From the NCBI RefSeq assembly GCF_026153295.1, contig NZ_CP110616.1, positions 47,008 to 111,007 on the forward strand: DNA of 64,000 bases, given 5' to 3'. The stretch's first letter is position 1, and each line of letters starts with the position of its first letter. Source of the DNA: Rhodococcus antarcticus. GTDB lineage: Bacteria > Actinomycetota > Actinomycetes > Mycobacteriales > Mycobacteriaceae. Shown here one piece after another: positions 26,329-35,280 of the stretch. A program made the translations under genes and the position numbers. Under the pieces are notes generated by a model. That model was not told the DNA's origin. It did not search any database and was given only the letters and a program-made list of their open reading frames with translations.

Positions 26329-27851
26329 TCACCAAGGTCGGGCGCGGGTCCCGGATGCGCGGGTTGGTCACCTATCTGTTCGGGCCGGGCAAGGCCGAGG
26401 AGCACAGCAACCAGCGGGTCGTCGCCGCCTACGACCCGATTCTCGTGGGGGACCGTGGCGACACCGAGCTCGGCGTGGCCATGTTGACCGCCGAGCTGGA
26501 CTTCCCCCGCAAGGTGTTCGCCCCGGAGGTGGACCAGGATTTTGTCTACCACGTGTCGATCAGCAACAAGGCCGACGCCGACCGGGACCTCACCGACGAC
26601 GAGTGGCGCGACGTCGCCGAGACCGCCGCCGAGCGGCTCGGGTTCAACACCGGCGGCCCGGGTGGGCGGGTCCGGTGGATCGCCGTGCACCACGGGAAGT
26701 CCGCGAACGGCAACGACCACATCCACCTGGTGGCGAACCTGGTGCGTGAGGACGGGCGCAAGCATTACTTCACCCGCCCCGACTTCACTGTCCTGGCCGA
26801 GGTGCGTGCGGAGATGGAGACCAAGTACGGGCTCACCGTCACCGGCCGGGCGAAGACCGGGCTCGCCCCGGTGTCCCGGCTGGAGGTCCAGCAGCAACGC
26901 GCCGCCGGCACCGAGCTGCCCCGGGAACGGCTGCGGCGGGCGGTCCTCGCCGCCGGCACCTCGGCGCGGACGGAGTCGGAGTTCGTGGAGACCCTGCGCC
27001 GGGGTGGGGTCATCGTCCGCCCGCGGTGGGAGGCCGGGACGTCGCGCACCGCGGTGGTCGGGTACTCCGTGGCCCTGCCCAGCGCACCCACCGGCGTGGG
27101 GGTGACCCCGGCGCTGGTGTGGTTCGGGGGCGGGAAGCTCGACCGCAACCTCACCCTGCAGGCGCTGCGCGGCGGGTGGGCACCGGACCCCGCGGCGGTG
27201 GACACGTGGCGGACCGTCGACACCCGTGGTCCCGCCAAAGCCGACGCGTTGCGGCCGGAGGTGATGGTGCGGGCGCAGCAGGAGGTCGCCCGCATCGGCG
27301 CCACCCTCACCGATGTCCCCTTGTCCGACCGGGCTCGGGTGTCGGCGACCGCCCGGGAGGCCGCCGGTGTGCTGGCCGCCGCGGCCGAGCGGGTTGAGGG
27401 CCAACCTGCCTACCTGCTTGGGCGGGCGGCGGATCAGCTGTACCGGGCCGCGGAACGCGAACCCCGACAGCGGCCGCCGGTGGCGCCGGCGGAGCACCGG
27501 CTCGCGACCGTCGCCCGGGCAGTGCTCACCGTGCAGACCGCCGGGCGCAAGGGTCCGGCCGGGACGGTGATGCTGCTGCACCAGGTGCTCCGCCTCGCCC
27601 AGACCATCCAACGCACCCACGAGACCGCGGGCCGGGTGACCCAGGCCCGGGCGGCGGCGGCGGCGGGGGTGCACGTGAAGGCTGCGGCGGCGGCCCTGGA
27701 CCCGAGTGTGGTCATCGGCGGCGATACCGGGCCGCGTCTGGCGCTGACCCCACGGTCACCGCAGCGGAGCACCCTGCCCACAGCTGTCCCGGTGATGACC
27801 CCGGGCACCACCAGCGGCATCACCACGAATGATCGGGGGATCGGACGATGA
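26325..27851 (+). CDS. MOB-P/VirD2-like relaxase
   Basis: A 508-residue relaxase. The N-terminal domain shows a candidate nucleophile Tyr in GLVTYLFGPGKAEEH and a histidine triad region (AVHHGKSANGNDHIHLVANLV), as in relaxase/mobilization nuclease domains. The C-terminal 250 residues are Ala/Arg-rich and of unknown fold. GTG 26325 overlaps the MobC stop, and its own stop overlaps the next start (ATGA). It would nick oriT and lead the strand into a recipient using another element's secretion system, since no type IV secretion genes are in view. Confidence 0.88.
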   Translation: MITKVGRGSRMRGLVTYLFGPGKAEEHSNQRVVAAYDPILVGDRGDTELGVAMLTAELDFPRKVFAPEVDQDFVYHVSISNKADADRDLTDDEWRDVAETAAERLGFNTGGPGGRVRWIAVHHGKSANGNDHIHLVANLVREDGRKHYFTRPDFTVLAEVRAEMETKYGLTVTGRAKTGLAPVSRLEVQQQRAAGTELPRERLRRAVLAAGTSARTESEFVETLRRGGVIVRPRWEAGTSRTAVVGYSVALPSAPTGVGVTPALVWFGGGKLDRNLTLQALRGGWAPDPAAVDTWRTVDTRGPAKADALRPEVMVRAQQEVARIGATLTDVPLSDRARVSATAREAAGVLAAAAERVEGQPAYLLGRAADQLYRAAEREPRQRPPVAPAEHRLATVARAVLTVQTAGRKGPAGTVMLLHQVLRLAQTIQRTHETAGRVTQARAAAAAGVHVKAAAAALDPSVVIGGDTGPRLALTPRSPQRSTLPTAVPVMTPGTTSGITTNDRGIGR

Positions 27852-28672
27852 ACGAGGTCGACGAGCACATGGAGCACGCCGGGCGGCAGCTGCAGGCGAT
27901 GCTGGCCGCCGCGCTGGCCATCGCCCAGGCCGTCGCGGAGCGCCGTGACCGGGCTGTGCGGGACGCCGCCCGCCAAGCCGGGGCCGATGCCCAGGAGATC
28001 GCGCGGCGGGCGCAGCTCGGCCGGCTCACCCAAGCCCAGGCTCTGCCCACCGTGGCCGAGGTCGCAGGGCGGGGTCCGCTGTCGCAGACCCCGGCCGGCA
28101 GTACCGCCGACGTCGTGGACGGGCTGCGGGCTACCGACGTAGCGGACGTCGCCACGGCGTGGGCGGCGCACACCGCGACCGGGGGCGGCGACCCCCGCCA
28201 GTGGGACGACGCCCTGCGGGCCGTCGGTGCGGACCCGGACCGGGCCCGGGCCGACGCGTTGCGGATCAAGGCCGACGTCGTCGACCCCGCCGTCGCTTCC
28301 CGTGACGCCGCCCGCCAGGTGGAGGACCTGGCCGCGGCCCGTGTGGTGGTCACGGGGGACCACGCCGCGGGCCGGGCCGTCGACGCTGACCGCACCGCGG
28401 TGCTGGAGCAGCTGCACGGGCCCGACTGGGCCGGGCACGTCATCACCGCCGGCACCGACGGTGCTGCGGTCACGCACCCCGAGACGGTGGCGGAGTCTGG
28501 GCCTGGGGGGGCCTGGCAGCACGGTGCCGAGGCACCCCGGCTGGCGGGGATGGCCCAGACCACCCGGGCCGGGCGCTCGAGCCTGCCCGGACAACCTGGG
28601 AGCCAGTTGCGTCGCGGACAACGCCACACCGTTGAAGCAGCCCGGCAGCGGGAACCCGGACTGGAGCGGTGA
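27848..28672 (+). CDS. Mobilization-operon accessory protein, unknown function
   Basis: A 274-residue, Ala-rich helical protein. Residues 1-60 form a long charged helix (EHAGRQLQAMLAAALAIAQAVAERRDRAVRDAARQ), and a second domain includes RQVEDLAAARVVVTGDHAAGRAVDADRTAVLEQLHGPDWAG. ATG 27848 overlaps the relaxase stop, so it is translated with it. A degraded second copy of its 3' half lies at about 31.7-32.0 kb. Family not recognised. Confidence 0.65.
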   Translation: MNEVDEHMEHAGRQLQAMLAAALAIAQAVAERRDRAVRDAARQAGADAQEIARRAQLGRLTQAQALPTVAEVAGRGPLSQTPAGSTADVVDGLRATDVADVATAWAAHTATGGGDPRQWDDALRAVGADPDRARADALRIKADVVDPAVASRDAARQVEDLAAARVVVTGDHAAGRAVDADRTAVLEQLHGPDWAGHVITAGTDGAAVTHPETVAESGPGGAWQHGAEAPRLAGMAQTTRAGRSSLPGQPGSQLRRGQRHTVEAARQREPGLER

Positions 28673-28797
28673 CCCCCGCCGCAATGGTGCCGTCACCCGT
28701 GCTGGGCGGGCTGGCCGACCGGCTCACGCGGTCAGTGCTCGGCAGAACGCGTCGTTGTTCTCGCGGTGTCCTACCCCTCGACGACGGAAGAGCACCG

Positions 28798-29526
28798 GTG
28801 TCTGAGCTCGTCCATGACCAGTCCGCCGATGCGGCGACAACGGGAGCTCGGACCAGCCGCCGCCGGGCGCCCAGGTCGACCCGGGCCGTTCTCCTGCTGT
28901 CCCTGCTGGGTGTCGCCAGCGTGATGACCGCCGGGTGCACTTCTACCCCGGCCGGTTCGAGCGGTGGGGCTAGTGGCGGTGGTGGGGGCGTCGGGTCGGT
29001 GACCTCCGCTGCCGGCGCTAGTGGTGGTGTGGTGGCGGAGGACCCTGACCACGGCACCGCCCAGCCGTTCCCGGCCCCGGGCACCTGTCACGCCCGGGCC
29101 GTACAGAACGGGACCCTGCCCGACCCCGCGTGCACCCCGGGTGCGGTTGACCCGCACGTCACCCAGGCCACGATCGGTACGACGATCTGCCGGCGGGGTG
29201 GGTACACCTCCACGGTGCGGCCCCCCGCCTCGGTCACCAGCACGGAGAAGAAGTCCACGCTGCGCGCCTACAACGACCGTGGTCCCAGCTCGAGCTACGA
29301 GCTGGACCACCTGGTGCCCCTGGAGCTCGGTGGGTCCCCGAACAGCCCCCGCAACCTGTGGCCCGAACCGGGTGCCGCCCCCAACCCCAAGGACACGCTC
29401 GAGACCGCCCTGCACGACCTGGTCTGCGCCCACCGCATGACCCTGGCCGACGCCCAGAACACCATCGCCACCGACTGGGTGGGTGCCTACCGCCAGGTCC
29501 TCGGCACCGCACCGACGGCGCCGTAG
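28798..29526 (+). CDS. Secreted or lipid-anchored HNH-like nuclease
   Basis: About 242 residues. A hydrophobic signal (RAVLLLSLLGVASVMTAGC) ends in a lipobox-like TAGC, followed by a Ser/Gly linker. The C-terminal domain carries the HNH-type motif SYELDHLVPLELGGSPNSPRNLWPEP with following NPKDTLE and four Cys in the mature part. A longer start at GTG 28669 overlaps the previous stop, but the signal peptide favours GTG 28798 or later. Such secreted nucleases occur in actinobacteria. Its place in a mobilization operon is unusual. Confidence 0.75.
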   Translation: MSELVHDQSADAATTGARTSRRRAPRSTRAVLLLSLLGVASVMTAGCTSTPAGSSGGASGGGGGVGSVTSAAGASGGVVAEDPDHGTAQPFPAPGTCHARAVQNGTLPDPACTPGAVDPHVTQATIGTTICRRGGYTSTVRPPASVTSTEKKSTLRAYNDRGPSSSYELDHLVPLELGGSPNSPRNLWPEPGAAPNPKDTLETALHDLVCAHRMTLADAQNTIATDWVGAYRQVLGTAPTAP

Positions 29527-29807
29527 GACGCGCAGTTGCGCGGACGGTCTTCAAGGGACAAGACGGCGCTGCCACCCCCGTCCACTCGTTCGCTAGTTCA
29601 ACTACGCCGAACCGCGCGGTAGGACTGATGCGATGGCGGGGGCGAGGGAAATGTGCTGCGCCGAAATCCGGTGACGTTCAGCTGGAGAGCCGGCGTGGAG
29701 TAGTCGGTGGTGCAGATGACAACCACGTTCCCCGGGGTCACGGTCGCGGGCAAGTTCGCCATGGTGGCTGTTACAGGTTGATTCGCGCCGACCCAGGTCG
29801 TGATGAG
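29527..29807 (-). other. Frame continuing in phase beyond the next gene's stop
   Basis: On the minus strand, the reading frame of the membrane protein continues in phase past its TAG (29808-29810) for 69 more codons to TGA 29598-29600. The translation (VTATMANLPATVTPGNVVVICTTDYSTP..LNVTGF) resembles a beta-sandwich of IPT/TIG type. Confidence 0.5.
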
Positions 29808-30698
29808 CTAGGAGGGGTTTAGGCCTTGTGTGGCTGCGGCCTTGTTACCAACGTAGGTGAGCGCCGCCAAACTGGTCAGGCCGAGGAGGGCGGACGGGAT
29901 CGTGGGCAACCCGAGGTGAATCTTCGTGACGTCGGTCGTCCTGGTGTAGTCGACAATATTGCCGACGAACGCGCCAAAGAAGTACACCATCGCGACGAGG
30001 GAAAAGATGACGTACTGGCTGTCGGCTAGGCTCGTCGACCCGTCATCGTTACTGGTTATGTCCTTCAGCGCTGCACCTTTATCAGTCATCCCAGACAAGC
30101 TCACTAACGGCGTAACGTCTTGGGTGTTCGATTTGGGGATCGGATTCGTTGTGGTCGTTGTGGTCGTTGTGGTCGTTGAGGCGGTGATGCCCTTGGCTAT
30201 GACGGCGGCCGCGAACGGGCCGCCGAGCAATAACGAATAGGCGTTCCAATCGCCTGTGCCGAAGACGTGATCGGCGGTGACGGCAGGGTTGCGGTCCCAT
30301 ACGACGATGCCAGAAAGAAGGATGAGCGCGGCTGCGAGTTCGAGGGTCCATATGAACACGACGGTCTTGCTCGTCGATATTCGGCCGTCAACACCAACGA
30401 TGCTGTCGAGGAAGCCAAACTTGTTACTCGACTGGCGTGGCGACGCAGAGAATTCTAACAACAGAAGAATCGCGACCATGAACGCGGCCACGCCCCAGAT
30501 CGCCAGCCCGAGCGCGTGATGGTCATCCATGGTGAGTCCGGTGGTCTGACTTGCTGCAGTGGTTAAGCCCTTTCCTGAGGACGTTCCCTCCACGGCGGCC
30601 GGAGTTGCGGCGCTATAAGCACTCCATCCGAGAACGCCGATGGCGACTAGAGCGGGCGTGGCGACGCCCCATCTTGTCAAACCGTTTGTTAGTCCCAT
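29808..30698 (-). CDS. Multi-helix membrane protein with poly-Thr linker
   Basis: A 296-residue membrane protein with about six helices. Conserved-looking segments are GVDGRISTSKTVVFIWTLELA, a glycine-rich helix (YSLLLGGPFAAAVIAKGI) and GLPTIPSALLGLTSLAALTYVGNK. The order (STSK/WT segment, AK motif, LP..LLGLT..Y.GNK) matches actinobacterial membrane proteins that usually end in an IPT/TIG-like domain. Here a TAG cuts the frame just where that domain would start. A run of ten Thr comes from a 9-bp tandem repeat. The DNA is AT-richer than its neighbours. The start at ATG 30698 lacks a strong ribosome site. Confidence 0.6.
   Translation of the reverse strand: MGLTNGLTRWGVATPALVAIGVLGWSAYSAATPAAVEGTSSGKGLTTAASQTTGLTMDDHHALGLAIWGVAAFMVAILLLLEFSASPRQSSNKFGFLDSIVGVDGRISTSKTVVFIWTLELAAALILLSGIVVWDRNPAVTADHVFGTGDWNAYSLLLGGPFAAAVIAKGITASTTTTTTTTTTNPIPKSNTQDVTPLVSLSGMTDKGAALKDITSNDDGSTSLADSQYVIFSLVAMVYFFGAFVGNIVDYTRTTDVTKIHLGLPTIPSALLGLTSLAALTYVGNKAAATQGLNPS
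30148..30177. repeat. 9-bp tandem repeat (GTTGTGGTC, about 3.3 copies)
   Basis: Exact head-to-tail repeats inside the membrane protein gene. They encode the poly-Thr linker and could vary in copy number by slippage. Confidence 0.85.
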
Positions 30699-30775
30699 GG
30701 TCTGCCGCTTCTTCCCGAGTTGCTTCGCCCTGACACCCTCTTCATCGGAGCGGTGCTGCCTGCCCGCTGACGCGG

Positions 30776-30859
30776 CCACCGTCGCGTGAGTGGGCGCTGC
30801 TGCGGTCACTGCCACTGCCACCGTCGCCTGACTGGCCGCTGCTGCGGTCACTGTCACTG
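30776..30859. repeat. Tandem duplication, two 42-bp copies
   Basis: Copies at 30776-30817 and 30818-30859, each starting CCACCGTCGC, differ at only a few positions. They lie upstream of the membrane protein gene. Confidence 0.8.
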
Positions 30860-30899
30860 CCACCCACCCCGTTTCGTCGCGGGGTCCGACGGGGGGCCG

Positions 30900-31520
30900 G
30901 ACACGGCCTCGGCGTAGACGAAGTCGATCGGCGAGCCTCATAGCGGCATACCGGCCTTGTAGGCGGCGCCCTGTTCCGGGTGCCGACCGTCCGGGCGTAC
31001 GACACGAGGTAGCCCGCCACTGCGCTGAGCTGTCCGGCGACCTTCCCACCACCGGTCACGTCGGAGGCGTAGATCGCCCAGACCGCCACGATGGGGGCCT
31101 CCGTGGCGCCGGCGACCACAGAGGCGGTCCGCGAGCGCGGCGCCGTGAGCATGCGCAGCCGTCGTCACCGCGGTGAGCTCCGGAACCCGGTCGGTGGGCC
31201 ACGACAGCGTCGCCGCGATCGCGGCGACGCACGTCGAGGCCAGGGTGAGGTCAACCCGGGCACAGTCGAACTCGCCGTGTCCGGAGAGTCCGGACAGGCG
31301 ATCGGGCAGGCCCGTCGACGCCATCACTCTCCGCGGGCGCGCCCGGTCCAGGCGCTGCGCCGTCCAGCCCAGCTGGATCAGCGCTGCCGCCGGCAACTGA
31401 TCAAGGGGCTGCGTTCCCGTCGTCGTCCTACCAGGGGTACTCGCAGGCTGGGCGGCGACATCATTACTTCTGGCCACCGCATCACCGTCCTCGCTGGGCC
31501 TTGACGACCAACTTGTGATC
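30900..31520 (-). pseudogene. Frameshifted coding remnant
   Basis: Two overlapping minus-strand frames share one apparent protein: ALIQLGWTAQRLDRARPRR...HGAALADRLCGRR in one frame, then EAPIVAVWAIYASDVTGGG...LSAVAGYLVSYARTVGTR in the other. The second part recalls the VSYxRA helix of CDP-alcohol phosphatidyltransferases, but the metal-binding DGxxAR motif is not visible, so I only note the resemblance. No intact gene. Confidence 0.3.
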
Positions 31521-31689
31521 GGCCTGCCGGCCGGGATAGCCGCGCGTCGAAGTTGCCGCGTTCCACGATCGCCGCACGGTCCGTGGAGGCGGAGCACGCG
31601 ACCAGCTGGTGAGGCCCACTCGGCCGAGGGGGTTCGCCAACGGTGTGAGTTTGATGTGAGGTAGATCTCAGTGCAACATGGCAGTCACG

Positions 31690-31975
31690 GGCTGTCAACA
31701 CGCGACTGTGACCGGCTGCGCAGGCAGCATCGCGGCCGCCAGGTGCAGGACCTCACGGCCGCCCGGGTGGTCATCGCCGGGAACCGGGGCACCGCGGTGC
31801 TCGAGCAGCTGTACGGACCCGTCCAGGTCGGCGCCGGTGCAATGGAGGGTGCCCGGGGTGGGGCAGTAGAGCCTGCCGGGGCGCTCGGGGAGCCAGCTGA
31901 TACGCGGGCAGCGCCACACCGTGGAGGCGGCCCGGCAGCGGGAGCCTGGCACGAAACCAAGGGGCGTCCGGGCCA
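31690..31975 (+). pseudogene. Degenerate second copy of the mob accessory gene 3' half
   Basis: The translation RQVQDLTAARVVIAGN...RGTAVLEQLYGP matches RQVEDLAAARVVVTGD...RTAVLEQLHGP of the gene at 27848-28672, with a short deletion. Further on, DNA around 31860-31955 (GCGCCACACCGT, GGCCCGGCAGCGGGA) matches the end of that gene at about 28615-28660. The frame is broken. It is an old duplication or recombination scar. Confidence 0.65.
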
Positions 31976-32218
31976 GAGGTTCGACGACTCCGCCGGTGGG
32001 CCCCCATAAGGACCGGGACACCGGGGAGGGCAGGTAGCACCGGAAGAGCCAGTCAAGGCTCCTGACTTGTCATAATCTCTCTTATCGGCACTTCGAAACG
32101 CGTTGTGCAGCGGGGCAATCGATACCGCTCCCGTTGCTAGGGCCCTGGGACGGCGCGCGCCCAGCAGGTCAGTGCCGGTGCTGCAGGGGTGCCGTCGGGC
32201 GGGCCGGTGAGGGGGCAT

Positions 32219-33583
32219 TTACTTTCGGTGTTTGCCTACCCATGAGGAGTTGGACAGCCGCGCTGTTCCGCCGACGAGGCGTTCGCGCAGCGTGGCCCCC
32301 TCGGGCTCCAGGATCCGGCCGCGGGCTCGTAGCTCGGGGACCAGGAGGTCGACGACGTCGGTGAAGGTGCCTGGCGACGTGGCGTAGGCCAGGTTGAACC
32401 CGTCGACGTCGGCTTCCTCGCACCACCGCTCGAGCTCGTCGGCCACGGTGGTCGGGGAGCCCACCAGCACCGGTCCGCGCCCGCCGACGGCCACGAACTC
32501 CGCCACCGAGCCGACCGTCCACGCGGCGTGGGGGTCGGCGGTGGTGAAGGCGGCCAGCGCGGTGCGGGTGGCATCGTTCTCGACGTGCTCCAGGGGGGCG
32601 TCGGGGTCCAGCCCGGACAGGTCCACCCCCGTCCACCCCCCGAACAGGGCCATGGCACCTTCCCGGCTGGAGTGGGCGACGTAGTCGGCGTGCTTGGCCC
32701 AGGCGGCGTCGTCAGTGTCGGCGAGGACGGGGGTGAGCATCGTCAACACCTTGATGTCGCCCCGGTCCCGCCCGGCGGCCTGCGCGGCTGCGCGCACCCC
32801 GTCGACCATGGTGCGCACCGCCGCCGTTGTCGGCCCGGAGACGAACACCACCTCGGCGATTCGCCCGCCCAGCTCCAGCCCCCGGGCCGAGGCCCCCGCC
32901 TGGAAGACCACCGGGGTGCGCTGGGGTGACGGCTCGCACAGGAAAGGGCCATGGACGGAGAAGAACTCCCCGTCGTGGTCGACGTCGTGGACCTTGGACG
33001 GGTCGGTGAAGGTGGCTGAGGCACTGTCGTGGACCACCGCACCGTCCTCCCAGCTGCCCTCCCACAGCGCGGCGCACACCTCGACGTACTCCTCGGCGAG
33101 GTCGTAGCGCCGGTCGTGGGGCACCTGCTCCCCCATGCCATACCCGCGCGCGGCGCTGGCCAGGTAGGAGGTGACCACGTTCCACCCCACCCGGCCGTTG
33201 GTGAGGTGGTCCAGGGTGGTGAAGCGGCGCGCCGTGGCCCAGGGGTGCTCATAGGTCACCGACGACGTCACCGCGAACCCAAGACGCTCGGTGACCGCGG
33301 CCATCGCCGGGATGGTCAGCATCGGATCGATCAGCGGCACCTGAGCCCCCGCACGGACCGCGGTGTCGCGCGACCCACCGTGCACGTCGTAGACACCCAG
33401 GACGTCGGCCAGGAACAGGGCATCAAACCCGCCGCGCTCCAGCAGCCGCGCCAGGTCCGTCCAGTACGACAGATCGGTGTAGGAGGTCGAGCGGTCACCC
33501 GGGTGGGTCCACAACCCCGCACTCTGGTGACCGGCACACCCCATGGCGAAGGCACACAACCGGATACGGTCGCTCGCGCCCAC
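32219..33583 (-). CDS. NtaA/SnaA/DszA-family FMNH2-dependent monooxygenase
   Basis: A luciferase-like monooxygenase of about 454 residues in the NtaA/SnaA/SoxA(DszA) branch. Signature segments are the N-terminal HQSAGLWTHPGD, GFDALFLADVLGVYD, NGRVGWNVVTSYLASAARGYG and QRTPVVFQAGASARGLELGG. These enzymes use reduced FMN from a separate reductase to oxidise chelators, sulfones or N-compounds. The start is GTG 33583 or GTG 33604. The substrate is unknown and no flavin reductase gene is adjacent. It follows a truncated MFS gene. Confidence 0.88.
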   Translation of the reverse strand: MGASDRIRLCAFAMGCAGHQSAGLWTHPGDRSTSYTDLSYWTDLARLLERGGFDALFLADVLGVYDVHGGSRDTAVRAGAQVPLIDPMLTIPAMAAVTERLGFAVTSSVTYEHPWATARRFTTLDHLTNGRVGWNVVTSYLASAARGYGMGEQVPHDRRYDLAEEYVEVCAALWEGSWEDGAVVHDSASATFTDPSKVHDVDHDGEFFSVHGPFLCEPSPQRTPVVFQAGASARGLELGGRIAEVVFVSGPTTAAVRTMVDGVRAAAQAAGRDRGDIKVLTMLTPVLADTDDAAWAKHADYVAHSSREGAMALFGGWTGVDLSGLDPDAPLEHVENDATRTALAAFTTADPHAAWTVGSVAEFVAVGGRGPVLVGSPTTVADELERWCEEADVDGFNLAYATSPGTFTDVVDLLVPELRARGRILEPEGATLRERLVGGTARLSNSSWVGKHRK

Positions 33584-33585
33584 GG

Positions 33586-33831
33586 TCAGTACCCCCGCGC
33601 CCACGTAGTGACCGGCTCGACGACCCGCTCGGGGAGTGCCCGGGTCGGCGCAGTCAGGTCACGGTGCAGGGTCTCCGGAGCGGGCCTGAAGACCAGGGCA
33701 GCGGCAGAGCCATAGAAGTCGTACCACTCGATCGTGGTGCCGACGGATCCCGCGGCGCCCACGCGGCGCAGCGCACCGCTAGTCGGCGGGGCGTGCGAGG
33801 GAGTGTCGAGGACACGGGTCGACGCGCTCAC
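33586..33831 (-). pseudogene. Truncated MHS-type MFS transporter (N-terminus only)
   Basis: An 81-codon frame starts at GTG 33831 after GGAGGAA. It encodes the start of a metabolite:H+ symporter (LRRVGAAGSVGTTIEWYDFYGSAAALVF, the GTTIEWYDF signature), then diverges into a polar tail (RPAPETLHRDLTAPTRALPE) and stops. The remaining eleven or so helices are absent. Deletion junction upstream of the monooxygenase gene. Confidence 0.65.
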
Positions 33832-34167
33832 AGCAGTGTTCCTCCATCGGTCCTGGCGGTAGCACCTTCGCGAACGATGGTTGCTGCGGCGTCGTCGAGC
33901 CAGGTCTCTCAGCCGCTCTGGATGGTCGAGGCAGAAGTAGACCACAGGCTGCTCCCTCCCGGTCGAGCAGTGTCCGGGAAGGCGAGCGCGGGTGACCCTG
34001 ACGAGCTCGACGCCGCCCCAGCCCACCGGTGGTCACCCTCTCCAGACCCTCACCCCGAACATCCACGCCGTTTCGCACGGGGATCCGCTTGCGAGGACGC
34101 CGCCACTTGGCATGATGACTCGGCTCACCCTGCTGACCCCAAAGCGCCGACACTGACCGGGCGGGGC
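33832..34167. other. No gene seen
   Basis: Only arginine/proline-rich frames on both strands. Contains the leader and ribosome site of the truncated MFS gene at its left end. Confidence 0.4.
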
Positions 34168-35085
34168 TCAGCCGCCGACCGGCTCGTCCTCCGGCGGGAA
34201 GCGCCGGTCGAACTGTTCGCCAGCCCTCTTCGCGGCCTCCTTACCCGCCGGCAGCCCCGCGAGACTCACGTACGTCGCGATCGTTGAAGGCGCGGCCACC
34301 GCCACGACCGTCAACGCCGCAGTCCACATCAGCCACACCCACACGACCACCATCTGACGGGCCCGCACGCGTGAGATCCAGGGGCGAGCCTCGGACAACA
34401 CCTCGGCCGCCTCGTCGATCGCTGCGGACAGCTCAGCGTCCGCAGCAACGCCGTCCTCTGCAGCCGACAGCGTCTCCGCATCGAACTCGCCCTCGTCGAT
34501 CAGTTCCGACAACCGATCGAACCCGGCAGCGTCCGGAAGCTCCAAACGCAGCCGCGACAGCGCACTGACTCGATCCAACGAACGGGTGAACTCCGAGTTC
34601 ACCGCAAGGCCGGCGAGCTGCGACTGAATGTGGGCGTTCGCCATCAGAGGCACCGCGAGCGCCTTTGCCCACTCCCTCTGCCGCTCCGCGATCTGCGCGA
34701 ACATCGGTTCCAGGACCGCCCGCATCCGCAACGGCGCTGCTACCTGAGCCGAAAGTTGCGGCTGGATCGCCTTCATCAGGGCCTCATTCCGCAACCTAGA
34801 CGCCCTCAGCACCGGCTCCAGCTGAGCGGTGACTCCCGCCGTCACCTGCTGATTGAGCTGCTGGAGCGCCCCCTCGAGAGGGCTGCTGATCTGCTGCCGG
34901 AGCTGCTCCATTGAGCGCGTGAACGCCGGCGTCGAGAACGCGCGGACGAGCGCAGCCCGCTGCTCTTCGGTCAGGCCAGCGTCGTCGTCGTCGTCGCCGC
35001 CGTCAACGGACGCGGTGAAGGTCGGCACGGTCCCACTGTAGGTCCGCCGAACGACGGGAACGGGCGCCTCTGTGTCCTCCACCAC
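34168..35085 (-). CDS. Helical protein with C-terminal membrane segment, unknown function
   Basis: About 305 residues (340 if read from GTG 35190). An acidic run (GGDDDDDAGLTEEQ) is followed by long Gln/Leu-rich amphipathic helices (about residues 55-190) and a second acidic helix region. One or two membrane helices (VVVWVWLMWTAALTVVAVAAPSTIATYVSLAGLP) precede a short basic/acidic tail (RRFPPEDEPVGG). The arrangement suggests a tail-anchored protein with a cytosolic coiled coil. I do not recognise the family. Start uncertain. Confidence 0.6.
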   Translation of the reverse strand: MVEDTEAPVPVVRRTYSGTVPTFTASVDGGDDDDDAGLTEEQRAALVRAFSTPAFTRSMEQLRQQISSPLEGALQQLNQQVTAGVTAQLEPVLRASRLRNEALMKAIQPQLSAQVAAPLRMRAVLEPMFAQIAERQREWAKALAVPLMANAHIQSQLAGLAVNSEFTRSLDRVSALSRLRLELPDAAGFDRLSELIDEGEFDAETLSAAEDGVAADAELSAAIDEAAEVLSEARPWISRVRARQMVVVWVWLMWTAALTVVAVAAPSTIATYVSLAGLPAGKEAAKRAGEQFDRRFPPEDEPVGG

Positions 35086-35280
35086 GTGAGACGGCACTGT
35101 CCCGACAGTCGAACCAGCTTCGACGACGCCCACGGCTTTCGGCCGTTCCGCCCGCGACGTCCCGCAGGGGATCCCTTGCGGGACGGCCACACAGCATCGG
35201 CCGACGGGTTCGACCGTCGCCGCGGCAGTCTTCTACCGGCCGAGCCATCCGCAGTCCACTGGTCGCGTCCTGCGTTGGGT

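Noticed and set aside
23564..29810. TAG reassigned as a sense codon
   Set aside because: Intact genes in the window end in TAG (for example the maleylpyruvate isomerase and Fic genes), so TAG is a normal stop here.
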